The position numbers and the translations under genes were made by a program. The notes below the pieces were generated by a model. It was given only the letters and a program-made list of their open reading frames with translations, was not told the DNA's origin and did no database searches. Shown here in pieces: positions 42,863 to 55,129 of a stretch of DNA of 64,000 nucleotides. Origin of the DNA: Fallopia convolvulus (taxonomy: Eukaryota > Streptophyta > Magnoliopsida > Caryophyllales > Polygonaceae); contig OZ024719.1 in the NCBI GenBank assembly GCA_964016875.1, positions 25,797,877 to 25,861,876 of the forward strand, read 5' to 3'. The stretch's first letter is position 1, and each line of letters opens with the position of its first letter.

Positions 42863-45800
42863 CTAACTGCTCGAGCCGCACTTTCCTTTTATGTTGCCTT
42901 TGGCTTTTTTCAACATGACTCCTTTTCCTTTAAGCTCTCTCACAATCATTCCACCTTTACATGTCTTCGCATTATGTCCAAATGCCTTGAAAGACAAGAT
43001 TTTTGTACAATAGAAACTATCATATGCATAAGGAAATAAGGAAAACTATGATTCATACCTTGCATTTCCACAACACACTATACCAGATCTCTTTCATTTT
43101 CGCACTTTGTCCTCTTCTCTACTTTGGTTCCTCGATGGACTCCCTATGCCCCTTTTCATGGTTGGAGGGTTGATCTTAGGAAAATCATAAACATGACATT
43201 GTTCTTTATCATGTATTGGGTGAAAATTAGCTTAATAAGCAATCTTGAAGGCTTGTTTAGAAAACCATCCAGAAACATACTCTGCTAAGAGCACTCTTGT
43301 CCTCAATTTCTTAATTTCCCTAACAACATGTTTGTAAGGGACCCCAGAAATCTTCCACAAGCGCAAGTCCGAGTTGTGAGATTGACAAGCAAGTAAGAAA
43401 AACCATCCTTAACCTCACACTTTGTTTGTGATGCTTTCGAGATATATCGAAAGCACACATAAAAAACTTAAATTAATTTCAGACATAATAATGAACAAGA
43501 AATATCAATAATTAGTTATAGCTAATGAAATTTTAGTAATTTCAGCTTTCAAATTTGAAAATTTCGCTTTCAATATTGATTTTTTTTCATCTTTCAAAAC
43601 CGACATTTCAGGTTTCAAAACTGATCTTTTTTCAACTTTCAAAAATGAAAATTTCACCTTTCAAAACTCTTTTTTTGAAATTAAAATTTTCAGCTAATGA
43701 AATCCAGAATACAAGAGCTTAAAAATTAAGACTAATCTAGAATACAACAGTAGAAATACAACAACAACAACAACAACAAAAATTAGACATCCAGAATACA
43801 GAAATAAAAAAATCTAGAAGTGTAAACAAAGACTAATCTAGGAGCATCAGAAACATACCTTCATACCACGCGATTGTCTATTGTTATAATTCAATTTTTG
43901 GACAATCTTAAGAGTAATTACATCAAGTGACACATTTTGAGCATTTTTTTGTCTCGCGACATACCTTACCATTTGTGTTCGCCTAATCCCCATAATTGAC
44001 AAGTAAGGAATATTTAATTGGCACATGGTAGTATAAAAAAGATAAATGATCTCTTAAATTGAAAGACTACAATAAGAATACCTTCTAGAAGACTTAATAT
44101 TGGGCTTTCCCTATCTACTCCAATCGTAGAATTAAAAGAATAGGCAAAGTTGCTTATGTTTTCATCAGAGCACAATGTCAGGTCAAATATGTGCCTTGCC
44201 CATCGTTCAATGTCTCTTGTATTGTGCAACCACTTCACAACACCCCGACCAACTAATTTTTTAACTTCTCTATTGCCTTGTTGTAGTAAAATTCAGAATA
44301 AGAGTCACAAACTCCCCAAAATTACTGGTGCATTAACTTTCCAAGATAAAACTTCTTGAAGTTCGCGTACAAGTTTCTACAATAATATCTCCTAGAGATG
44401 GTGGGCCAAATATCATCTAATGCAGCTTCAATACCCTTCACATAAATACAATAAATTAATAACAAAGATACAAAAATGTACTTTCACTCACTTTTAAGAA
44501 GTTGAATGTGTGCTATAGAAATACCTTTTGCCTATCGAACACAATATTTAAATTGGCCATGGGATCATCTTTCAAAACATCTTTTAAATGAAATAAAAAT
44601 GACGACCATGTGCTCTTACTTTCATTGTCATAAATATCATAAGAATGGGGGGAATTTTTAGTGTTTCCATCCACAACAACATCGGACAATAATACTCCAC
44701 CATAATTTCCTTTCAAGTGGGCTCCATCAATACCAATCAGTGCTCTACAACCCCTAAAACCCTCAATCATTAGCTTAAAGGACACAAATATACTCTTGAA
44801 TTGAATGGGCTTTTCGGGATACTCCTCAACCACTTTCCAAGAATAATGAGCTGTACAACCAGGGTTAGTACTTTTCAGAATCTCACAATAAGCTAGGAAT
44901 TTAGAATATAAAGTGTCATGGTCTCCATCAAGCTTCATCAATGCAAACATCTTTGTGTTATATAATGATGTCTTTCTCAAATTGGTGCCATATTCCTTAA
45001 ATAATCTGTCATTTATGTCTTTCCCAGACATATTTTTATTTGATTTGAAATCTTCTAATAGCATCTCTATTGCCCAGCTTATAGTAGCCATACGATTATA
45101 CCTAAACTATCTTGAGCAAGTATGATCACTAGATAAGGATTTAATAACCCAAGTGTGTCCATTTGGTAGCCTGGATGTATGAATCCTCCAATCACAACCT
45201 GTAGAAGAACATGTATTAGTCAATCTACTCATGTCAGATTATGCAGTGATGGTGGAAAATCTCTCTTGAATACAAAACTCCCTCAAGACACTTGTGAAGT
45301 GGCCCTTATCAAAGAAAAATCATTCATTGTCTCAACACAATGTCTCCAAATCGATTATCAGCATAAAACTCACGATTCTCATATAATCTATCAACACTTG
45401 TTGGGGCATATCCTCATGCTCATTGACTTTTATATACTGCCTTTGCGATGGATTTAGTCCTTATATTAATTTTGGTGCATTCTAACTAAATTTAGTTATT
45501 ATTGTCACATAGCTGAATTTCAGTTTTTTCTTGGGTCTATCGGGCATACCCCCTTTTCCTGGGTAGGGGTACCCCATCTTGACCCTCTAGATTCCATTGT
45601 AGGCTTGTAGCGGAGCCTCATTGGGTTAATGATGATGAAATTTCCATTCATTGGATTTTTCAGGATCATATCCGTCATCAACATTAAGAAGCCAAGTGTC
45701 ACAATCTTCAACTAATTCATCCTCATTCCTTAAAACCTCAAGGGCTCTGCCTCTTCCTCTTCTGCATTGTTTGATGACATATAATCATCATCCTCACTAT

Positions 45801-46518
45801 CAAATCTAACAATAAGACAAATATCACCTCCCATGTTGTCATTGTTGTGCAACCACTCTCGTGTTCAGCTAAGGCTACCAGAAGTCAACTCATTGCCAAA
45901 CAAAGTGGTCTTTCCCTTTGGAGCATAAATTCCTTTTCGTTTTGCAGAGGTGGCAGGAATTTTTTTGCAAGCAAACAGACAAATGCATCATTTGGTCTAG
46001 AAGGGGAAGTTGTACCATGGTTGGGTAGGTCATGTACTGAGACATCAAAAGATATTGCTCTCCTAGGTGTTTATTATTAGGTTGTGATTGTGTTTCACCC
46101 ATATATCCCATGGATGGAATAGTATGATGGGAAGACGGAAGGTTTGTATCAACTGATGACATCTTTGATTCAATCAATCCCCTTGCCAATAACAAATTTT
46201 CACATGGAGCTTTGTAGAAACAACCACAATTTTAATCAACTTCTTGACGTGATGTAAGCTAAACATCTCTAGGAGATTTTTGTCTCATTTCAACTTGCGA
46301 CTTTTAGACTCGTGAACATGCCACAAAGTTGAGTTTTCTGGCAGACAAATCCCTTTCTTCGTAGCCCCTTCTAACAATTCAATAAACACATCCAACATAT
46401 AATACTTGTCTGGGTCATCAACCTCAATATCCAAGTATTCATCCAACTTGTGACTCATTCTTAACACTATGTTATCTTCCATACTATATTCATTAAAAAA
46501 ACAAAATGAAACATTCAA
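42863..46518 (-). pseudogene. MULE transposase gene, multi-exon and decayed
   Basis: N-terminal part at 46518-46285 (MSHKLDEYLDIEVDDPDKYY). An acidic linker follows (LRNEDELVEDCDTWLLNVDD, about 45680-45740), interrupted by a possible retroposon end. The MULE domain begins in 45091-44513, with IGIDGAHLKGNYGG (first Asp) and NIVFDRQK (second Asp), then GIEAALDDIW after a short intron. The C-terminal segment has NFAYSFNSTIGVDRESPILS (about 44110-44170). A SWIM-like finger (TCACG, then SGVPYKHVV with Tyr for the usual Cys and a one-base shift) is at about 43330-43385, and a knuckle end GHNAKTCKGG at about 42950, with the stop at 42863. Stops inside the domain (for example near 44330) indicate loss of activity. 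Role in the family: cuts and integrates DNA at TIRs. Confidence 0.85.
45530..45640 (+). mobile_element. Possible retroposon 3' end inside the transposase gene
   Basis: GGGTCTATCGGGCATACCCC and GGGGTACCCCATCTTGACCC resemble the 3' half of 27098-27402, with a tail GGGTTAATGATGATGA. 5'-truncated if real. Boundaries not resolved. Confidence 0.35.
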
Positions 46519-46886
46519 ATTTACAAATTATGAAAAAAATGATTGTATGTGATACATGGCAACCATTGTGATGAAGATTATCATGAGAAGAATTGTCCGA
46601 GGTATGGATTTCGGATTCAAACACTTAGAATTCAAATTTCAATAACAGAATAATGATTGAAGAAGACTGTAGGTAGATGAAGAAGCGAGAAACACCTTTA
46701 ATTTCATCATGTTTTTTTAATGAATAACAAGCATATAAATAGAGTTTCTAAGCTAAAGTTCCTTAGAGATCAAGGAAGATAGATGGCCAACCTTAGAATG
46801 GTATTGGGGTCTTTCTCCTTACTTCTAAGAACTTATAATAATAAGAAAGCATCTATCCTAAGTTTCTTATCCTTTAAGTCAATTGT
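46519..46886 (-). other. MULE region upstream of the transposase
   Basis: Probable leader/promoter region of the transposase, separated from its TIR by the TR-GAG insertion. No feature identified. Confidence 0.4.
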
Positions 46887-47031
46887 TGATACGTGACAAC
46901 CTTCAACAGATATTATCAAGTCCTTAAAGTTATTCTTGAACTTGAATGTCCGAGACCTTGGAAAAGGTCTTGGTCTTGACCTTTGAGACACCTTCTTTGC
47001 AACCTTATTTTTCATGGTCCTTTGATTGTTA
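46887..47031 (-). repeat. 3' LTR of the TR-GAG-like element
   Basis: Plus-strand TGATACGTGACAACC to TTGATTGTTA; matches 53922-54070 with a 4-bp indel and scattered substitutions. The adjoining 47032-47046 is the polypurine tract read on the minus strand. Confidence 0.82.
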
Positions 47032-47639
47032 TCATTCTCCTCCACTTGGTTGCAAATCATCCTCGATATGTGTCCGAATGTAGTGAATAAATTAGAAAAA
47101 GTAGAAAAGGAACTCAATGAAACATTCATATACACAACTCCATAATCTATATGATAGTAAGTAAACGCATATGTGATCAAACATCCAATAGAAACAAGCA
47201 ATGACGGCGTACGAGCATTCAAAAGCAAGTTGCGACATTCATGAGGCAAATGATGTCCAAACTGGCTGAAATTTTGCAGAGGCTCTCCCAAGGTGGAATC
47301 AAAAGTCTCCACAACTTTTGAAGGCGATTGAACAACTATAGCTTGATATTCGTTGTTGGGAGTTTTTAGCTCATTAGGACACGTCAAACTGTCTTGACTA
47401 GGCTCAACAAATAGAGGCTATTGAAGGCATTCATCCTCTAATTCTTTAATCTCAAATGAGTCATAAAACACAGCAAAATCATAACTAGAATCATTGGTTG
47501 TGACCTGAGCAACACCAGAAACAAGTGAAGTCTCGGTGCTAGGAAACACTATTAGCGGTGGTGCTTCAATATAAGCTGTATAGGCAGCCCCCTCCATGGC
47601 TATTGCAATTGAATTCTCCTCCTCCACTTGAGGTGGAGT

Positions 47640-48324
47640 TATTCTTCTAAGAGAATCAATAACCTCATCTCTTCGTTGAATTTTATAGTAAAAGCTTTGA
47701 GCAAAACTCTTACCAACTCATCGACATCATCTCTTGGTTGGCCACTTAAGTATAATTGAAACGAAGGCTCCAAACCAGCCAAGAACCGTGGACATAAAAA
47801 AAGTGATGACGTTGGAACTCCAGAGATGGTGGCTAATTCTTCAAGGTCCATAAGAAAGCAAGCGGGGACCTAATGCCTTGGTGACAATTGTTGAGCATTG
47901 CCATACGTCTTGCATGCTCGGATGGGACAAACGCTCTACGCATAGCAAATCTCAATTTTGGCCAACTTTTGATGGGGCGACATCCTTGAGTACGACGATA
48001 ATGAACAGCAACAACCCACCAATTATAAGCAACGCCTCAAAATGAGTGAATGATCAATTCCATACATTGATCATCAAGATAACCAATTTTGTCCAAATAA
48101 GCAGTAGTTTCTTCTTGCCAAACAAAATAATATTGATGATCAATAGCACCATAGAAAAATCTAATTTCACTTGATTGATCAAAACATGATAATTTAGCAA
48201 AATAATTTACCAAATTTGAGGTTGAATTTGAGGCTTCTCCTTGGGGAACAAGAAAAGACTCGATTTTGCACTTTGAAAACAAGGTCTTCATGCGTCTGGA
48301 TGACACATATCTTGCACAATACAC
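47640..48324 (-). pseudogene. Gag relic of the TR-GAG-like element
   Basis: Opens at 48324; after one TGA at 48037-48039 the same frame continues with GVAYNWWVVAVHYRRTQGCR and KSWPKLRFAMRRAFVPSEHA, the WW and W..L...F.P pattern of the Ty3-type retrotransposon gag domain. A further frame (47851-47639) has CPRFLAGLEPSFQLYLSGQP and DDVDELVRVLLKA, the usual next segment. No zinc knuckle, protease or polymerase follows. Frames at 46833-47627 lie downstream and partly in the LTR; they have no recognisable domain. Confidence 0.7.
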
Positions 48325-48445
48325 AACTCACAAAAGACTTCACTTTATCCTTCAATCAATGAGTAAACAAACTTGCAAGGCACTCTAAGAGAACAAAACA
48401 AACACAAGGCTTGATGACTTGCGCGGCAAGGTGTACGCGGTGGGC

Positions 48446-48450
48446 GATGG
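48446..48450. repeat. Target duplication GATGG of the solo LTR (left)
   Basis: GATGG immediately before TGTAACACCC; repeated at 53648-53652. Confidence 0.75.
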
Positions 48451-49780
48451 TGTAACACCCCAATTTCACATCGGGAATGTCACATGCCAGTTACCTTGGA
48501 TTTGAATTCCAATGCCACCCAAGGCTTGAATCCGAATAATTAATCATAATAAATAAGAGAAACTGAAACATAATACTGGATAAAAATGTGATAGAATTTT
48601 TTTTTCTTTTATTGAACTCCTCATAAAGGAGAATAAAACCTTACAACAAAAGATTCATGAAATGTTGTATTTGAAATTACATCAAGACAATGACTCTTGC
48701 GCCTATACATTATATATGAAATAAAACCCTAGACACGTTTAACATAAACTCAAAAATATAGTTGACCTTGTAACTTTTGATAGAAATATCCAACTGCAGC
48801 TCGTCCCATCTTTAGCATACTTCTCACGACCTATATGGAAAGATCGCCTGATGTGCTGCGACGAGAAATACGGTTGACACCAGCCGACCATGCAAGAAAA
48901 ATAAACGGTCAGGTTAGTCTTGTGACAGACTAAACAAGTGGGTTTTCTAAGGTGGTTCATGTTTATGAAAAGAGTGTAGATACAAGCATCGTAAACCAAA
49001 TTAAAGCCGATCGAAACCCAATAGCTACATCCTTCCATGAAAAACGTTATGAACTTTCGAAAGAGAAAAGAAGAGACCATCACAACGGTGACGCCTCAGA
49101 CTTTAATGCAAATATTTTGGGAACGTTTTTACACACAAATCGTGATAGTCGGTTCATTAAACTCTCGTTGACCCCGCGCACCTCAACCAACCTCACCACA
49201 TGCGTGTTGTGCGAATTCAGATTGGAACCAGATGACAACGAAACCCGAGAGCGATGACGGTTTTCCATTTTGTATCGACCATCCTATCCATTTTACTTTG
49301 TGTACGAGTGCACTTATCTGAGTTGCTTTTAACCATTTAAGAATAGTTCCACTTGGATTATTAGGTACTTTAATTAAAAGAGACATAGTCTCATAATACT
49401 TCTTTAAGATATACGGGCTCCTACGTCCCATGGCACTTAAAAAGTGCGAAAACCCTCAACGATTGAGTAATATTTGGCACTTTACAAAGTGCGAACACCC
49501 CTCAGCGGTTGAGGGATATGGTCATGACCTAAGCTAGGGTTTTTTTAAAATGACCTAGCAAGAATTAATTATTATATAATATAAGTTGTAAGACTTTACA
49601 TTCGGCTCCTTACAATGGAGCTAAAATAAATATGCACAAAACATCATATAACAATAAGGCCTACATCCATAACTAATGCAACCTAAGGTATGACTAGGAA
49701 TAACAATCATTAAATCTAGGAATGTAATACATTCCTATGTTCCATTTTATTCACACAAAAGTTCCCAACATATATTAAAA

Positions 49781-51727
49781 GGCATAATACATCAACAAAC
49801 ACTCGAACTTGTAACTTTTTTTCAACCAGCCCCCATACTATGAAAGTTTCAAATAAACACCTAAATTTAACTAAATTTGTTCTATTAAGCACAACTCATT
49901 GAGGTGGGATTCACGTGCGCTGACGTGTATTCCATGTAATAGCCATGTAGGTTCCACCTAGATAAATGTATTAATTTTATTAAATTTTAACATAAAAATA
50001 TAAATATTTTCTTTTCCTTTATATTTATTTTCGGTCTTCTCTCAATTTATGAGATAGAACCAGATCCAGCCGGCTAAAGCATCTGGAAAATCCAGATTTG
50101 AAGCCACGATTCCTTCCTATGTTATCAGTTGGAATTCTTCACTGCCGGCTGAAGGAACCAGATCCCAAACCAGTCAGAGCTAAGCCCGAACAACAACATA
50201 TCTTTTGGAGGAGAAGCCAATCCATCCCTTGGATAAATAACCCTATGGAACCAGATCTAGCCCAGGGAGAAGTTCATTCCGTCCTGACTCTTTCTAGAGG
50301 AGAAGGTCGGATCTGAACTTTCCAGATCCGAAGCCACGTTTCCTTCCTATGTTATCAGTTGAATGAAGTCTTGAATCGTCATTCCATCCTGATTCGAATC
50401 GTCGTTCCATCTTGATTCGAATCGCATCCGGTGAAGAATTTGAATTCTTTCTCATAATCTGTTGTTTGTCTTGATTCGTCCGTCGTTCCGTCTTGATTCG
50501 TCAGCGAAAATCCGGGGGGTCTTCAGCCCCCGCCCCTCCTCCTCCTTCAATTGAAAACGAAAGTTCAAACCAACAGTGAAGAAGACAGCTTATAAATTTG
50601 GACATTTCAATTGGTGACGAAAGTTCAATTGAAAACGAAAGTTCTATTGAAAAAGAGAAAGACGATAAGGAAATAAAGGAAGACAGGGAAAAAAATTTAT
50701 TTGGAGATTTCCATATAAATTGTGATCTTTTTTTTTGGAAGTTTGCGAGGAGAAAGACTAACTCCAAATTTCCATATAAATTTTCACTTTATATGGAAAT
50801 TATTTTTTTAATTTAAAAAGGAAAATTGTGATACTTTATGTATTTTTAAAATATAATTAAAATCAGTATTTGATAATTTTATCACTTGCCTATTAAGAGA
50901 GTAGATTTCACGCGGTATGCCACATCACTGCTTAGTGTTTAATAGAACAAACTAGTTGTCCTCGTCGTGCCATGCACAACTATGACTCGATATTTTTTAT
51001 ATATGTCTAAAATTTAGTTTTTTTTAATATCAAATAAATCAAATTTAGAATATCAAGTTTAAAATTGAGAATAAACATAGATTATTAAGATAAAATAATC
51101 TACATTGCGCATTTTTCTTGACAACATTTCATAAATAGGTTTAATTTAAAAGAAGGAGATAAAATATAAAGAAAATAAAGCAAAAAAAATATATTTTGAA
51201 AATATGGAAGAGATGAGATTTTGAAAAATAATAATTAATTTAATAATATATGTAATTGAGTATATTTATCTTTTATTATAAGAGAGAGAAAGAAACAACT
51301 AAATTGTTAAAAAGATTGAGCATATATATTTTATTGGCTTATAAGGAAAAAATTCAACCATTAGTCAATTTTTTTATTAAGATATTACCTCCTACCAAAA
51401 ATTAAGATATTATCTAAATTTAGGAAATAAACAAATTTTAATTAAGTGGGAAAAATTTGCCATGTTGATTATGAAGTGGAAAGAATAATTAATATATAAT
51501 TTTTATGAAGCAAGGATTAAATGACATGTGGCAAAATCCTATGTGAATTAATAATAGGATGTCATGTGTAAAAAGCTGAGGTGGCGCAATGTGGTGGCTC
51601 CAAACCTTATTGTTTTTATATATATAGTAAATTTAGTTAAATTTAGGTGTTTATTTGAGACTTTCATAGTACGGGGGGCTGGTTGAAAAAAAGTTAGAAG
51701 TTCGAGTGTCTATTGATGTATTCTGCC
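49781..51727. mobile_element. Mutator-like MITE with about 109-bp TIRs, 9-bp target duplication and an inserted Helitron
   Basis: Left TIR 49781-49889; right TIR ends at 51727 and is split by the Helitron 50952-51631. Shared blocks include CACTCGAACTT, TTTTTTTCAACCAGCCCCC and AACACCTAAATTTAACTAAA. Flanks TATATTAAA (49772-49780, 51728-51736) are a perfect 9-bp duplication, diagnostic of Mutator. About 1.27 kb without the Helitron. A centre with repeated GATTCGAATCGT motifs (about 50380-50510) has no recognised gene. Confidence 0.87.
50952..51631 (-). mobile_element. Non-autonomous Helitron inserted in a MITE TIR
   Basis: On the minus strand the 3' end has GTTGTGCATGGCACGAC (7-bp stem with one mismatch), a short spacer and CTAG (50952-50955) before a T. 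The 5' end reads CTATATATATAAAAACAATA, close to the 5' ends of the Helitrons at 18750 and 24324. Insertion is between AAA and TTT of the MITE TIR: the interrupted sequence is continuous in the other TIR. The last few bases at the right (51627-51631) are uncertain because the usual TC is altered. Confidence 0.75.
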
Positions 51728-53906
51728 TATATTAAAAATATCATGATATGCTTTCATAGTAACGAGTTCACTTGCCTTGGAAAGCAATCACTCGAGATTA
51801 CGACTCGGACTTGTTCCTATTTCAATCAAGTACAAAATAAATTACCGCCAATTTATTTTGTAACCCAAAGATGTTGATTTAGGAACGACGAAGCATGACT
51901 AAGTTTATACTTCAATTAAACTTCACATGCTATATTCATAATACCCTAATTTTTAATGTAACAAAGAATATGGTTATAAAAAGGTTATTAAATTTCACAA
52001 GAACTACAAATCATTTTTATTGTATAGTTTAATATTTTTAAACCTTTAAAATTCACTTGAACCACTATAAAAATTAACTAAACATACTTTTTTATAAAAT
52101 TTAACCATATTTTTTTTAAAAACATATCCAAAATACCATAAAACACCCAAAAGACCAAGGGAGGGTCAGACAGGCTGGGTTGGGCCCGCAAGCCGCGTCC
52201 ATCACTTGCCCTCACATGCAGCAGCAACAGCCCTAAACACAGAGGCAAATTCATCGGACTCGTTCTCGATGTTCCAGAAATGGATTGAGTCGGGGTGGGT
52301 GTCATTAGAACCGTCTCGAAGTCTACTTTATTGTGGTCCAAACGGATCGTAAACATGTTGAGAAAATTAGGAGATATTCACGTTTTACTAAGGGTTTGTC
52401 GTGCAGATTATCTGGACACGACTTGAGTATTTGATCGAGTTTTTGAACACATTAGAGGATGAATTTGGATGTGTAAATATATATTTTTGTAGGAAATTTT
52501 GTGTAGAATTTGGATCTGGTTTCGGATTTATTTTTCATTGAGTGTGGAAAGAGAAAGATCCCAAAAATCAAGTCTTGCTCTATTTTGTTTCGAACTCGAC
52601 CACCCGAGTTTCAATCGAAAATTTGGGGCTTAAAACGGTGTTTTTACGAGATGATTTGTGAAGGAAAAGTGTAGACGACAATTAGAAATACAATTTGGGT
52701 TTCTATAGGGCTTCAAATCGATCTCATACTAATCCGGAGTCAGCCCAAAGATCACCTCCACATCAATGGTGTTTTTTATGACTTGTTCTTATCCAATCCC
52801 TTCAATTTCTCAAGATTAATGGCAGAATAAATCCAATTAATTGCGTACTAATCATCATCTTATCCCTCCATGACTTATCCAATACCTATTAACTTCGGAC
52901 TCACCTTCAATTGATTGAATTAAAGCAACAACAACCCCCTAGCCATTTTAGGTCACAACGAACGAACAGAATTTCGACCCCCAAAATTGTATTGTTTTGA
53001 ACAATTGATGGAAAGGTTTGATTTCTCATGTCATGTGATTTCCGAAACATCTTTCGGATCAAAAATCCATTGAGAAACAAAGAAGTTATGATCAATTGAA
53101 GTTTTGGGTTGAAGGTTGAAGACAACCTCCAAAGTTCTTCAATCCATTTTCAAAAATCTGCACAAACTACCCTCTAGTTTTGCAAAAGTGATAAACAAGT
53201 CCTTCCAACTTAACTTTAGCACTTTAAATAACATAAATGGCTATCATATTAACTTTAAACAATTCATTTGGTTAAACTTTAGCTTTAAAACATTTATATA
53301 AATTTTAGAAATATTATTATAATACTTTCTCATAAGTTTTAGTACTTATAATTGTTCTCTTATAATTTTAAATAATAAATAAGACTCATATTGTTCATGG
53401 TTATATTTTATTATATTATAATAATCATAAAACCATAATTCTTATGTTTCATAATTAATATTTATAGTATGAGAAATTAATTTTATAACATTTGGATATG
53501 GTCTTAAGCTTATACAGAAATCTTATAACTTTTAAACGTTATAAGGTAACAACTTTATGAAATAAAATATGCAAATATTTTTTTATATTAAAGGGAAATG
53601 TAAGGTGAAATTACACTTTTGCCCTTATAAAAATAAGGGATATTATAGATGGAGATGGAGTATTGTTGAGTACTTTGAGCTTTTCTAGATGCCTGGACTC
53701 GTATCAAAATTCTCTACAAGCTTTTGCAATTAGATTCCAGAAATTACCTTCAAATTTTTTTCGAAAAAAGGCTAGAAGTTTCAACAATAGTGCGTGATCA
53801 AACTTCCTTGTAAGGTTTGATGCAAGCGGTGATGTTGGTGTTGGTGCAATCGATTTCTTCCGTCAATAATGGCTTCAACAACGAGAATCAAAACCCGAAA
53901 TCGATG

Positions 53907-53919
53907 GGCTCTGATACCA
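53907..53919 (-). other. Primer-binding site of the TR-GAG-like element
   Basis: Minus strand TGGTATCAGAGCC, a 13-base match to the plant initiator Met-tRNA 3' end, two bases inside the right LTR. Confidence 0.88.
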
Positions 53920-53921
53920 AC

Positions 53922-54070
53922 TGATACGTGACAACCTTCAACAAATATATAATATCAAGTCCTTAATGTTATTCTTGAACTTGAATACCCGAGACCTTGG
54001 AAAAGGTCTTGGTCTTGGCCTTCGAGACACCTTCTTTGCAACCTTATTCTTCATGGTCCTTTGATTGCCA
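53922..54070 (-). repeat. 5' LTR of the TR-GAG-like element
   Basis: Plus-strand TGATACGTGACAACC to TTGATTGCCA. On the minus strand it starts TGGCAATC; the other LTR has TAACAATC at this end, consistent with two C-to-T type changes. Confidence 0.82.
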
Positions 54071-54162
54071 TCGGTAATTATTATGAAACAGGCTGGTATC
54101 TAATTCACAGTACAACTCAATAAACACGTCTAATTTAGTACATAAATTATTCTTATTTAATA

Positions 54163-54413
54163 CTCCCTCCGATCCAAAATAAGTGTCACTTTAGATTTTG
54201 ACACCAGTTTTAAGAAAAGTATTAACTAAACTCAAAATCTTAAACATTTACTCAATCTTATCACTCACCACCTTTTTGGACCAATGATTGAATAGTTTTA
54301 GTCAATAAAAAATTCCAATAAGCATTCTCATAATTCACTCCTAATCAATTGTTTAGAAAACTTAAAACGACACATAAAGTGTTAAAACGAAAATTATTTT
54401 GGATAGGAGAGAG
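54163..54413. mobile_element. Stowaway-like MITE (251 bp)
   Basis: Termini CTCCCTCCGATCCAAAATAA and, on the minus strand, CTCTCTCCTATCCAAAATAA; flanked by TA on both sides. This is the Tc1/Mariner MITE type common in plants. It lies within the MULE. Confidence 0.88.
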
Positions 54414-54966
54414 TATAGCTTTTCAGCATGAATTTTGTTTATATAAGTGTGCAGAAATTCATCTTTAAGAAGTGCGACACTAGCTAAAAATAAAATCCCC
54501 CAAATTCAATCAATAGTGCATCAATTAATCAATTTGTGGAAGAGAAATTCGTGATGGTTTATGAGACCTTAAAATTCCTCAAATTTATATACCCATTACA
54601 TCAATTGATAGTACCCAAGCCTCCAAATTATATACCCATTCAAGTTCGAACTTAATAAACCCTAAATTTTCACTTTTCCCATAAAAAACCTTAAATTCGA
54701 AATTAAGACATACAAATTGAAGCTAAAATTAGGTTGGAATTGAGGAATTCATATATGCTTGTTTAGAGTTCGTTGAGCCTCCTAGTCGTCAACAACTAGA
54801 CTTATTGACCGCAGCACCACCAACGTCGTGGTTGTGGCCCCCAAACTCACTAGTGTCTACTTTATAGATCAAACTATCAAGAGAGAGAAACTCAGGGTAG
54901 GGTAAATTTTTTTATTTAGGTGTAAATGACAATTTGTTGTTCATGTGGGTTTTAAAAAAAATTGTA
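54414..54966 (-). other. MULE internal sequence next to its right TIR
   Basis: No gene seen. Expected to contain the transposase promoter of the MULE, given the minus-strand gene. Confidence 0.4.
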
Positions 54967-55121
54967 ACAATTTTCTTAAAAAAATGGATGGAATTTGACA
55001 TTTAAGTGTATTTAGGTTACGGGAAGGAATTGTTTACAAACTCAAGGACACCAAATAGAATTAAAAAATTGGACACCAAGAGGAAAAGTCCAAACCTTAG
55101 GGGCACCGAAAGGAAAATCCC
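54967..55121. repeat. Right terminal inverted repeat of the MULE
   Basis: Reverse complement starts GGGATTTTCCTTTCGGTGC and follows the left TIR to about position 155. Confidence 0.88.
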
Positions 55122-55129
55122 TTCTTTTT

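Larger units (their letters stand above)
48451..53647. mobile_element. Long solo LTR (Tekay/Del-like termini), itself carrying a MULE MITE
   Basis: Starts TGTAACACCCCAATTTCAC and ends AAGGGATATTATA, a decayed match to the expected GGGTGTTACA. Flanked by GATGG on both sides. Without the inner MITE and its duplication it is about 3.24 kb, a plausible LTR length for Tekay/Del chromoviruses, which use the same TGTAACACCC terminus. No internal coding domain is present, hence solo LTR. The strand cannot be set. Open frames such as 48739-49083 and 49183-49431 have no recognisable product. Confidence 0.62.
46887..54070 (-). mobile_element. TR-GAG-like short-LTR retrotransposon, interrupted by a solo LTR
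   Basis: LTRs of 145 bp (46887-47031) and 149 bp (53922-54070), both starting TGATACGTGACAACC. Left LTR is adjoined by purine-rich GTGGAGGAGAATGA (minus strand); right LTR by a Met-tRNA primer-binding site. Only a gag-like frame is recognisable and pol is absent. Removing the inner insertion leaves about 1.98 kb, the size range of terminal-repeat elements with a GAG domain (TR-GAG). The 5-bp flanks ATTGT and TCGGT do not match. Confidence 0.75.
40461..55121 (-). mobile_element. Large Mutator-like element (MULE) hosting a deep nest of other elements
   Basis: Terminal inverted repeats of about 155 bp (40461-40615 and 54967-55121) starting GGGATTTTCCTTT on each strand, with a direct flanking repeat TTCTTTTT (40453-40460 and 55122-55129). 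Inside are a MULE transposase gene on the minus strand and a GRF zinc-finger gene on the plus strand, making this an autonomous-type element. Of its 14.7 kb about 7.2 kb belongs to a later insertion at 46887-54070; a Stowaway and a Tourist-like MITE have also entered. Confidence 0.87.

Noticed and set aside
46833..47387. 184-aa minus-strand open frame
   Set aside because: Its C-terminal third is the LTR of the TR-GAG-like element, repeated at 53922-54070; no domain recognised.
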